Assembly (NCBI GenBank): GCA_021774995.1
Contig: JAJFIM010000372.1
Span: 1-13,678, forward strand
Source: Alphaproteobacteria bacterium
GTDB taxonomy: Bacteria > Pseudomonadota > Alphaproteobacteria > SMXP01
Length of the DNA stretch: 13,678 nt
Direction of reading: 5' to 3'
Part shown: positions 7,641 through 13,678 of the stretch, piece after piece
Layout: each line of letters begins with the position of its first letter
How positions within the stretch are numbered: position 1 is the first letter of the stretch
The notes under the pieces: generated by a model
What the model saw: the letters and a program-made list of their open reading frames with translations, nothing else
What the model was told of the DNA's origin: nothing
Databases searched by the model: none
Position numbers and translations under genes: made by a program

Positions 7641-8434
7641 CAAAACCCTTGCGTATTTTGGTTTCGAATGATGACGGCATTCATGCGCCGGGGCTGGCTG
7701 TTTTGGAAGATATTGCCCACGCATTGTCGGATGACGTGTGGATTGTCGCACCCGAAGATGAGCAGAGCGGGGCGTCCCATTCTTTGTCGCTCAACGATCC
7801 CATTCGGTTGCGGCAATTGGGGGAGCGTAAATTTGCAGTGCGGGGAACGCCAACCGATTGCGTGTTGATGGGGTTGAAACAGGTCATTCCCGGACGGAAG
7901 CCCGATCTGGTGCTCTCAGGGGTCAATCGCGGCGTTAATATTGCTCAAGACGTAACGTATTCCGGCACCATTGCGGCCGCCATGGAGGGGACGTTGCTTG
8001 GCGTGCCTTCCATCGCTTTGTCTCAGGCTTACGGGAGAGGGGACAAAAATGGCATTAAATGGTCCTGCGCCGCCGCCCATGGCCCGGACATTATCGCGCG
8101 CCTGCTGAAGGCCGGCTGGCCGGAGGATGTTTTGATCAATGTCAATTTTCCCAATAAAGAGCCAGGTGACGTAGAGGGCGCGGTCGTGACGGAGCAGGGG
8201 CGCTGGGATCAATCGGATACCTATATTGACGCGCGGGTCGATGTGCGGGGAAACGAATATTTTTGGTTGGGATATAATCATCAAGCTGGTGACGCGTGGA
8301 AAGGTTCGGATGTGTTTGCGATCTATCACGGGCGCATCTCGATCACGCCGCTTCATCTCAACCTCACTCATTGGCCGTGCCATGAAAAGATGAAGCATTT
8401 ATTTCAAGACGCCGCGCTTCAAACGCGCAGTTAA
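7637..8434 (+). CDS. surE: 5'/3'-nucleotidase SurE
   Basis: Metal-dependent phosphatase that acts on nucleoside monophosphates (and, in some species, short polyphosphate) and is linked to survival in stationary phase. The 265-residue product starts with ILVSNDDGIHAPGL (7-20), where Asp12 and Asp13 are the metal-binding pair. SGASHSLSL at about 44-52 supplies the conserved Ser. GTPTDCV is at 70-76, and SGVNRGVNIAQDVTYSGT at 94-111 contains the metal-binding Asn97. All catalytic residues I can check are present. The start overlaps the serS stop by four bases, so translation is probably coupled. pcm follows after 17 bases, the widespread surE-pcm pairing. Confidence 0.97.
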   Translation: MTKPLRILVSNDDGIHAPGLAVLEDIAHALSDDVWIVAPEDEQSGASHSLSLNDPIRLRQLGERKFAVRGTPTDCVLMGLKQVIPGRKPDLVLSGVNRGVNIAQDVTYSGTIAAAMEGTLLGVPSIALSQAYGRGDKNGIKWSCAAAHGPDIIARLLKAGWPEDVLINVNFPNKEPGDVEGAVVTEQGRWDQSDTYIDARVDVRGNEYFWLGYNHQAGDAWKGSDVFAIYHGRISITPLHLNLTHWPCHEKMKHLFQDAALQTRS

Positions 8435-8451
8435 AAAGAGAGACATGGACT

Positions 8452-9093
8452 TTGGTCGATGATGAAAAAAAGATCAACCTGATCATGGCGCTGCGGCGTC
8501 AAGGCATCACCGACCAACGCGTGCTTGCGGCAATCGAACGGACGCCGCGCTCTCTCTTTGTCCCTGAAACTTTCATGCGTCACGCCTATGACGACAGCGC
8601 TTTGCCGATTGAATGCGGCCAGACCATAAGTCAGCCATATGTCGTGGCGTTTATGAGTCAGGCTTTGGATGCGGGGGAACGAGACAAAGTTCTGGAGATC
8701 GGGACCGGGTCAGGTTATCAGGCGGCGGTGCTCTCGCATCTGTGCCGGAGGGTCTATACGATTGAGCGCTACAGGACTTTGCTGACCGAGGCTCAGGCGC
8801 GTTTTGATGATTTAAGGATCACAAATGTAACGGCGATGGTCGGGGACGGCAATAAAGGGTGGCCCGAGCAGGAGCCCTTTGATCGTATAATTGTGACCGC
8901 TGCGGCGCCCGCCGTTCCTGAAAATCTCGTCCATCAGCTCAAAATTGGCGGAATTATGGTGATTCCTGTGGGAAAAGAGGCGGATGTTCAGACTTTGGTA
9001 AGGATAATGAAGCATGAAGAAAGGGTTGAGGAAACGGAACTCATGCCCGTGCGCTTCGTGCCACTCGTGGAGGGGGTCGCGCGCGAGCTTTAA
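8452..9093 (+). CDS. pcm: protein-L-isoaspartate O-methyltransferase
   Basis: Repairs aged proteins by methylating L-isoaspartyl residues with S-adenosylmethionine, allowing return to aspartate. The 213-residue product has the family pre-motif RTPRSLFVPE (30-39), the substrate-site motif GQTISQP (56-62), and the SAM-binding motif VLEIGTGSGYQAAVL (80-94). The acidic end of the next strand is TIERY (103-107), and later motifs are FDRIIVTAA and LKIGGIMVIPVG. The only suitable start is TTG at 8452, preceded by a purine-rich AGAGAGA about eight bases upstream; ATGs at 8445 and 8459 are in other frames, and the next in-frame ATG is residue 12. It lies between surE and the nlpD-like gene, as in E. 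coli. Confidence 0.95.
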   Translation: MVDDEKKINLIMALRRQGITDQRVLAAIERTPRSLFVPETFMRHAYDDSALPIECGQTISQPYVVAFMSQALDAGERDKVLEIGTGSGYQAAVLSHLCRRVYTIERYRTLLTEAQARFDDLRITNVTAMVGDGNKGWPEQEPFDRIIVTAAAPAVPENLVHQLKIGGIMVIPVGKEADVQTLVRIMKHEERVEETELMPVRFVPLVEGVAREL

Positions 9094-9113
9094 GCAAAGG
9101 ACTTGTTGCGCAC

Positions 9114-10208
9114 ATGGCTCAGTCAAAATCAACTCATGCCCATCGATGCATGTCACTTCTGTCCGCATTGGCGGTGCTGGCGCTTGTAGGTTGCGCGCGC
9201 TCTGATAAGGGGGCGCCGGTTTATTGGAGTTCAGGATACACCGGCGCGCAGACGACCACGCCTTCCCAGCGGGTGACGGCAAAAGTCGCGGCGCCGGCGG
9301 CGCCTGTGGCCCGCACCCAGGTCTATCAATCTTCACCCGTCGCCGCAGCGCAGGAGCCGGGATATGACGTCGTTGCCGTTCAACCTGGCGATACACTTTA
9401 CAGAATAGCCAAAACGCATGATATGACCGTGGCCGAACTGACGCGGCTTAATCGCCTGACTTCATCTTCGTCTTTGTCCGTGGGGCAGCAAATCCGCGTT
9501 CCGCAATCATCGTCTTACGTGGTCGCGTCCGGCGATACGGTGTATTCAATATCAAAACGATATGGGGTCAGCGTTCAGGATCTGACCAGCGTCAACAGAA
9601 TTAACGCGCCCTATAAGATCAAAATTGGGCAGCAGATTGATGTGCCAAGGCGCACCGCAACGGCGAGCATTGCCGGGCTGCCGGCCGCTGTCAGCCCCGC
9701 ACAAGCGGCGCCTGACCAATCCTCCTCTTGGCTGAAGAGAGTTGGCGAACTTGTGACGCCAACGAATAAACCTAACAGCGCAAGCCAGAGCGTGGCGTTG
9801 CGGCAAACTGCACCGCGCAGCAAGCCGGATAATGGGTTTCTCTGGCCGGTGAATGGCCGCGTAATTTCGGCGTTTGGAACGAAACAAAATGGGTTGCATA
9901 ATGATGGAATTAATATTGCCGTTCCATCTGGCGCGAAAGTGCACGCTGCGCGCAGCGGTGTGGTGACCTATGCCGGAAATGAGTTGAAAGGTTATGGCAA
10001 TCTGTTGCTGGTCAAACATGATGACGGCTTCGTGACGGCCTACGCGCATAACAAGCGCCTGCTGGTGCGCCGGGGCGATAAAGTGACTCAAGGTCAGGCG
10101 ATTGCGCAGGCCGGGGACACCGGCGCCGTCACCAGCCCCCAAGTTCATTTTGAAATCCGCAAGGGTCGAAACGCCGTCAATCCGTCGAAATACTTGACCG
10201 GCGTTTGA
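9114..10208 (+). CDS. nlpD: NlpD-like lipoprotein: two LysM repeats plus M23/LytM domain
   Basis: Predicted outer-membrane lipoprotein acting on or at the cell wall. The signal peptide ends in lipobox LVGC with Cys27, and Ala28 after it fits outer-membrane sorting. A variable Ala/Ser/Gln linker is followed by two LysM repeats (about 85-130 and 134-178, each with PGDT or SGDT and ending IRVP or IDVP) that bind peptidoglycan. A second linker leads to an M23/LytM domain at 242-361 ending FEIRKGRNAVNPSKYL. The active site looks incomplete. His262, His312 and His345 are present, but the metal-ligand Asp position reads GIN (Asn267), and the HxH motif reads QVH (Gln343). Like E. coli NlpD it is therefore probably a regulator of amidases rather than a peptidase, and the surE-pcm-nlpD order supports the name. 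An inner ATG at residue 13 would shorten the charged n-region, so I keep 9114. Confidence 0.9.
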   Translation: MAQSKSTHAHRCMSLLSALAVLALVGCARSDKGAPVYWSSGYTGAQTTTPSQRVTAKVAAPAAPVARTQVYQSSPVAAAQEPGYDVVAVQPGDTLYRIAKTHDMTVAELTRLNRLTSSSSLSVGQQIRVPQSSSYVVASGDTVYSISKRYGVSVQDLTSVNRINAPYKIKIGQQIDVPRRTATASIAGLPAAVSPAQAAPDQSSSWLKRVGELVTPTNKPNSASQSVALRQTAPRSKPDNGFLWPVNGRVISAFGTKQNGLHNDGINIAVPSGAKVHAARSGVVTYAGNELKGYGNLLLVKHDDGFVTAYAHNKRLLVRRGDKVTQGQAIAQAGDTGAVTSPQVHFEIRKGRNAVNPSKYLTGV

Positions 10209-10219
10209 GCGAAAGGCTG

Positions 10220-11107
10220 CTATTTATCATTTAAATGCTGGCCGAGCCGACCAGCCAAATCCTGTATGAATTGCCAGGCGACGCGGCCTGAGCGCGCGCC
10301 GCGCGTGGCGGACCATTCGATTGCGGCGCCGCGCACTTCTTTGCGGTTAGCCTTCAGGCCGAAATAATCGACATAGGCGGCGATCATGGCCAGGTACTCG
10401 TCCTGCGAACAATTGTGAAATCCGAGCCACAGGCCGAACCGGTCCGACAATGAGACTTTTTCCTCGACCGCTTCTGATGGATTGATCGCGGTGGAACGCT
10501 CATTTTCCATCATATCACGGGGCATGAGATGGCGCCGGTTGGATGTGGCGTAAAAGACGACATTTCCTGGCCTTCCTTCCACGCCGCCTTCGAGCACCGC
10601 TTTGAGGGATTTGTAGCTGGTGTCTTCCGGCGCAAAGGAGAGGTCGTCGCAAAATATAATAAAACGGCGGGAGGTTGTTCGTAATTGGGTCATGAGAGAC
10701 GGCAGAGAGGCAATGTCCTCGCGGTGAATTTCGATAAGAATGAGGGATTTATCCAGGGTTTGTTGCGAAGAGGCGTTAATCTCCGCATGCACAGCTTTCA
10801 CGAGGGAGCTTTTGCCCGTGCCGCGCGCGCCCCACAGTAACGCGTTATTGGCGGGCAGTCCTTGAGCAAATCTTCGCGTGTTTTCCAGGAGAATATCGCG
10901 GATCCTGTCTATGCCCTTCAGCAGGCCAATGGGCACTCTGTTCACGCGCGGCACCGCATCCAGGCGGTCCGGGTCCGTATGCCAGACATAGGCCGGCGCC
11001 GTCCCATCAAGACAAAGAGCGCTAGAGGGCGTCTTTGCCATTTTCTCAAGCGCGGCGGCGATGCGTTCAAGAATTTGGAGCGCTTTGGCGTCCAAAATTC
11101 CGGTCAT
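10220..11107 (-). CDS. DUF815 family AAA+ ATPase
   Basis: A 295-residue P-loop ATPase of the DUF815 family, whose biological role is not established. The N-terminal helix (about 8-24) precedes PAYVWHTDPDRL (38-49) and a conserved linker with GIDRIRDIL (65-73). Walker A is GARGTGKSS (93-101), Walker B is FIIFCDDLSF (149-158), and the sensor-1 region is YATSNRRHLM (187-196). Then comes SLSDRFGLWLGF (219-230), with an Arg suited to an arginine finger, and a helical lid. All core nucleotide-binding residues look intact. It is the only gene on the minus strand. Its stop faces the nlpD-like stop with 11 bases between, and its start faces yajC across about 200 bases. GAGAGG lies 11 bases ahead of the ATG, a longish spacing. 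Confidence 0.92.
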   Translation of the reverse strand: MTGILDAKALQILERIAAALEKMAKTPSSALCLDGTAPAYVWHTDPDRLDAVPRVNRVPIGLLKGIDRIRDILLENTRRFAQGLPANNALLWGARGTGKSSLVKAVHAEINASSQQTLDKSLILIEIHREDIASLPSLMTQLRTTSRRFIIFCDDLSFAPEDTSYKSLKAVLEGGVEGRPGNVVFYATSNRRHLMPRDMMENERSTAINPSEAVEEKVSLSDRFGLWLGFHNCSQDEYLAMIAAYVDYFGLKANRKEVRGAAIEWSATRGARSGRVAWQFIQDLAGRLGQHLNDK

Positions 11108-11146
11108 GTGTTGAAAATCCTCTCATTCACGCCATTCCGGCGCGAC

Positions 11147-11175
11147 GCTATCACGAGAGCCCCCCCTCTGGTCAA
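11147..11175 (-). promoter_or_regulatory. candidate promoter for the DUF815 ATPase
   Basis: Reading the minus strand, TTGACC (plus positions 11175-11170) is followed 17 bases later by GATAGC (11152-11147). The -35 box matches 5 of 6, the -10 only 3 of 6. Transcription would begin near 11140, leaving about 33 untranslated bases before the ATG ending at 11107. The -35 box falls in the loop of the G/C-tract inverted repeat and one arm lies in the spacer. It is plausible because the gene must have its own promoter here, but the -10 box is weak. Confidence 0.35.
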
Positions 11176-11186
11176 CGAAGGGGGGC
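11159..11186. repeat. G/C-tract inverted repeat in the divergent region
   Basis: GCCCCCC at 11159-11165 is the exact reverse complement of GGGGGGC at 11180-11186, separated by 14 bases. A register shifted by one also gives seven pairs (11161-11167 with 11179-11185). There is no T tract on either side in either direction, so it is not an ordinary terminator. It lies upstream of both yajC and the ATPase gene, so it could be an operator-like palindrome or an RNA structure. Which of these applies is not decided by the sequence. Confidence 0.6.
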
Positions 11187-11227
11187 CAAGCCCAGTGGGT
11201 ACTCCGTGTAAATTCCTTCCAATGCCT

Positions 11228-11256
11228 TTGCAATGGCGCGGGGGCGATTGTATAGT
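11228..11256 (+). promoter_or_regulatory. promoter of yajC-secD-secF
   Basis: TTGCAA at 11228-11233, a 17-base spacer, and TATAGT at 11251-11256 form the best sigma70-type promoter in the window (4/6 and 5/6 matches at ideal spacing). Transcription would start near 11263, leaving about 40 bases before the preferred yajC GTG at 11305 and its GGAG site at 11291-11294. Its place in the divergent gap fits a promoter for the whole yajC-secD-secF unit. Confidence 0.65.
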
Positions 11257-11304
11257 CCCGGCGCGAAAACGATATTGATTATTAACCTTTGGAGATCCAG
11301 CACG

Positions 11305-11661
11305 GTGATTACACCAGCATTTGCACAAGCAGGACCGAGCGATGGCGGCGGTATTCTTATTCAAATTTTTCCGTTTATCCTCATTTTTGCGATCTTTTAC
11401 TTTCTGATCATCAGACCGCAACGCAAACGGGCCGACGATCACAAGCGGTTGGTGGATGGCGTGCGGCGGGGAGATATGGTCGTGACCTCCGGCGGGCTCA
11501 TCGGCAAAGTCACCCGCGTTTATGACGATAGTAACGAAATTCAGGTGGAAATTGCTGACGGGGTTAAGGTGAAGGTCGTGAAATCAACCCTATCTGACGT
11601 GCGCAGCAAGAGCGAACCGGCGCCGGTGGCCGTGGAAAAAACAAACGACAACAAGAGTTAA
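11305..11661 (+). CDS. yajC: Sec translocon accessory subunit YajC
   Basis: Small inner-membrane protein that associates with SecD-SecF and the SecYEG translocon. From GTG at 11305 the product is 118 residues: ITPAFAQAGPSDGG, one membrane helix (about 18-36, ending FYFLIIRPQRKR), then a cytoplasmic domain with DMVVTSGGLIGKVTRV and a charged tail. RPQRKR after the helix is the family hallmark. A longer frame opens at an ATG at 11233, but that codon overlaps the -35 box and spacer of the yajC promoter, and its extra 24 residues are unlike YajC. The GTG has GGAG ten bases upstream and restores the N-terminus expected in alphaproteobacteria. secD follows after 52 bases. Confidence 0.94.
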   Translation: MITPAFAQAGPSDGGGILIQIFPFILIFAIFYFLIIRPQRKRADDHKRLVDGVRRGDMVVTSGGLIGKVTRVYDDSNEIQVEIADGVKVKVVKSTLSDVRSKSEPAPVAVEKTNDNKS

Positions 11662-11713
11662 CCCCTCGCGTCGTCCTAACTCCTCAACAAAAGTAATATA
11701 GAAACGAACCGCC

Positions 11714-13333
11714 ATGCTGCAATTTGAGAAGTGGAAGGTGATTCTAATCCTGATGGTCTCTGGGTTGGGTATTCTGTTTGCCCTTCCTAATCTTTTTGAC
11801 GATGAGGATCTTGCCCAATGGCCGGGATTTTTACCGACGGGTAAGATCAATCTGGGACTCGATCTTCAGGGTGGGGCGCATCTTCTGTTTGAGGTGGATA
11901 TAGACTCCGTCACGAAAGAGCGACTTGATAGCCTGGTTGACGATATACGCATTGAACTCAATGGCAATCGGGGAGAAAAGGAGCGTATCGGGTACACTAA
12001 TCTGGGGCTTGTCGGCGATACGACTAAAGTGCGGATCATCAATCCGGACAATATCGACGAAGCGCTTGAGCGGATCAAGGACCTGAGCACGCCTATCAGC
12101 AATACGGTGTTCGGAACGTCGGTGCCTGATCTGGTCGTGACCAAGGGAGAAAATCAACTCATCGAGGTGCAATTGGTCCCCGAAGCCGTCGAGGAAATGG
12201 GGCGCTCGGCGGTTAACCAATCGATAGAAATTGTCCGCCGGCGCATCGATGAACTGGGAACGCGCGAGCCGACCATTCAGCGCCAGGGCGCCGACCGCAT
12301 TATCGTTCAGGTGCCGGGCGTTGGCGAGCCGCAGCGCATCATTGATATTATTGGCCAAACAGCCAAATTGACCTTTCACTTGCTCGACACATCCATTCCC
12401 ATTTCCGAAGCCATGAACGGGCGCGTGCCGCCGCGCTCTATGCTGCTCCCAAACGAAGATCCCAGCGAGCCCTTTATCCTGGTGTTTCGCCGGCCTGAAA
12501 TCGGGGGAGAGCGGCTTGTCAATTCACAGCAAGGCTTTGATGGACAGACGGGTCAACCCATCGTTTCATTTCGGTTTGACTCAGCGGGCGCTCGCCGTTT
12601 CGCCGATCTCAGCCGCGAGAATGTTGGGCGGCGTTTTGCCATCGTGCTTGATAACCGCGTGATCAGCGCGCCGGTTATTCGCGAGCCCATTTTGGGCGGG
12701 TCAGGTCAGATCAGCGGGAATTTCACGATCCAATCAGCAAGCGATCTTTCGATCCTGTTGCGCGCGGGCGCATTGCCCGCCCCTTTGAATGTGATTGAGC
12801 AGCGCACGGTCGGGCCGGATTTGGGGGCTGATTCGGTGGCTGCGGGTGAGATCGCCTCTGTCATCGGCATCATCGCCGTCGTGGTCTTTATATTGCTCAC
12901 CTATTCCCTGTTCGGTCTTTTTGCGGATTTGGCCTTGATCTTGAATCTTGTTTTGGTCGCGGGCACGTTGTCGCTTCTGGGCGCGACGTTGACCCTGCCG
13001 GGCATTGCCGGAATTGTGCTGACCGTTGGGATGGCGGTTGACGCCAATGTACTTATTTTTGAACGCATAAAAGAAGAATTGCGCGCCGGAAAAAGCACCA
13101 TAAATGCCGTTGAATCCGGTTACGCCCGGGCTTTAGGCACGATCATGGACGCCAATATCACGACTTTCCTGGCGGCGGCGATTCTCTTTCAATTGGGTTC
13201 AGGTCCGGTGAAAGGGTTTGCCGTGACGCTCGCTATTGGAATCATAACATCCGTTTTCACGGCTTTTACCGTAACCCGGTTGATCGTTGCCACATGGCTG
13301 CGCCGCCAACGGCCCGAAACTTTACCACTCTAG
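11714..13333 (+). CDS. secD: protein translocase subunit SecD
   Basis: SecD works with SecF as a proton-driven RND-family machine that pulls preproteins through SecYEG on the periplasmic side. The 539-residue product has a first helix at about 8-26 and the hallmark LGLDLQGGAHLLFEVD (47-62). A large periplasmic domain follows, with RRRIDELGTREPTIQRQGAD at about 176-195 and VPGVGEPQRI. Helices 2-6 are packed into about residues 378-528. VGMAVDANVLIFERIKEE (438-455) holds the conserved Asp443 of helix 4, thought to relay protons. No good Shine-Dalgarno precedes the ATG. Its 17-base leader instead resembles that of secF (TATAGAAA at the same distance). secF begins 34 bases after the stop. Confidence 0.97.
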   Translation: MLQFEKWKVILILMVSGLGILFALPNLFDDEDLAQWPGFLPTGKINLGLDLQGGAHLLFEVDIDSVTKERLDSLVDDIRIELNGNRGEKERIGYTNLGLVGDTTKVRIINPDNIDEALERIKDLSTPISNTVFGTSVPDLVVTKGENQLIEVQLVPEAVEEMGRSAVNQSIEIVRRRIDELGTREPTIQRQGADRIIVQVPGVGEPQRIIDIIGQTAKLTFHLLDTSIPISEAMNGRVPPRSMLLPNEDPSEPFILVFRRPEIGGERLVNSQQGFDGQTGQPIVSFRFDSAGARRFADLSRENVGRRFAIVLDNRVISAPVIREPILGGSGQISGNFTIQSASDLSILLRAGALPAPLNVIEQRTVGPDLGADSVAAGEIASVIGIIAVVVFILLTYSLFGLFADLALILNLVLVAGTLSLLGATLTLPGIAGIVLTVGMAVDANVLIFERIKEELRAGKSTINAVESGYARALGTIMDANITTFLAAAILFQLGSGPVKGFAVTLAIGIITSVFTAFTVTRLIVATWLRRQRPETLPL

Positions 13334-13367
13334 GCTTAAATCGGGAATTTTATAGAAAAGTACGCTC

Positions 13368-13678
13368 ATGGCTCTGCTCAAACTTGTTCCGGATGACATT
13401 TCCATCGGTTTTATAAAACTGAGGAAGCTGGCTTTTGCATTCTCAGCGGCATTGGTAGTGGCGTCTTTGGCTCTGTTTTTTGCTGAAGGATTAAATTTTG
13501 GAATTGATTTCAGAGGCGGGACGCTGATTGAAATCCAAACGCCTCAAGACACCGCCGATCTGGGTCTGATCCGGAGCTCTTTGGGTGATTTGGGCCTGGG
13601 CGATGTTAAAGTTCAGGAATTTGGCAAACCCGACGAAGTGCTCATCGTAATTGAGCAGCAAGCGACACGCAGTAATCA
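13368..13678 (+). CDS. secF: protein translocase subunit SecF, 3' end outside window
   Basis: The first 103 residues of SecF, the partner of SecD in the accessory Sec complex; the frame is open to the window edge. It begins MALLKLVPDDISIGFIKLRK, a short cytoplasmic N-terminus. A membrane helix at about 18-38 (LAFAFSAALVVASLALFF) is followed by GLNFGIDFRGGTLIEIQ (41-57), the SecF counterpart of the SecD GLDLQGG motif, and the start of the periplasmic domain. The ATG lacks a clear Shine-Dalgarno but is preceded by TATAGAAA at 13351-13358. The gene follows secD as in most bacteria, and both are likely made from the yajC promoter. Confidence 0.95.
   Translation, partial: MALLKLVPDDISIGFIKLRKLAFAFSAALVVASLALFFAEGLNFGIDFRGGTLIEIQTPQDTADLGLIRSSLGDLGLGDVKVQEFGKPDEVLIVIEQQATRSN

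Noticed and set aside
10237..10255. Small inverted repeat GCTGG/CCAGC near the convergent stops
   Set aside because: The 5-bp stem with a 9-base loop lies inside the ATPase coding end and has no T tract, so it is not a supportable terminator.
11159..11186. Reading the G/C-tract inverted repeat as an intrinsic terminator
   Set aside because: It lies upstream of both flanking genes and has no run of T on either strand.
11233..11304. N-terminal extension of yajC from an ATG at 11233
   Set aside because: The codon overlaps the -35 box and spacer of the best promoter in the window, and the added residues do not resemble YajC. GTG at 11305 has a GGAG site.

Overview
The window is a dense, almost gap-free piece of housekeeping chromosome from an alphaproteobacterium. 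The evidence is the gene order SPOR protein-nagZ-scpA-scpB-tatA-tatB-tatC-serS-surE-pcm-nlpD-like gene, followed by yajC-secD-secF with a neighbouring DUF815 ATPase. The short YajC N-terminus (ITPAFAQ) and the style of the TatA and SecD sequences agree. Base composition is moderately GC-rich by eye and uniform. I cannot place the order or genus. There is no IS element, tRNA, rRNA, CRISPR array, prophage or plasmid gene.

Layout. (1) Bases 1-3677, plus strand: the 3' part of a membrane-anchored SPOR-domain protein, nagZ (muropeptide recycling), then scpA and scpB (kleisin and winged-helix partners of the SMC condensin). (2) Bases 3678-6271: a 159-base leader, then tatA-tatB-tatC encoding the twin-arginine translocase. 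A cation diffusion facilitator of the SLC30A9/ZnT9-like subfamily starts one base after the tatC stop. (3) Bases 6272-10208: serS, surE, pcm and a LysM/M23 lipoprotein of NlpD type. The surE-pcm-nlpD order is the same as in E. coli. (4) Bases 10220-11107, minus strand: a DUF815 AAA+ ATPase converging on the nlpD-like gene with only 11 bases between the stop codons. (5) Bases 11108-11304: a divergent control region with a good sigma70-like promoter for yajC, a candidate promoter for the ATPase and a G/C-tract inverted repeat. (6) Bases 11305-13678, plus strand: yajC, secD and the first third of secF, the accessory part of the Sec translocon.

How the genes fit together. Much of the window serves the cell envelope. 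Sec and Tat export proteins. In E. coli, Tat exports cell-wall amidases, LytM factors such as NlpD activate amidases, SPOR domains bind the denuded glycan that amidases leave, and NagZ processes the released muropeptides. ScpA/ScpB link this block to chromosome segregation. SurE and Pcm are stress and repair enzymes, and SerS is essential for translation.

Start codons. Six of the 15 genes with a visible start appear to use GTG or TTG (nagZ, scpB, tatC, the CDF gene, pcm and yajC). Several lie in tight or overlapping junctions (tatB/tatC, tatC/CDF, serS/surE), which points to translational coupling.

I found no convincing undescribed system. The items most worth a second look are the ZnT9-like transporter inserted in the tat-serS interval, the altered active site of the NlpD-like protein, the yajC/DUF815 divergent region, and a shared leader motif before secD and secF.
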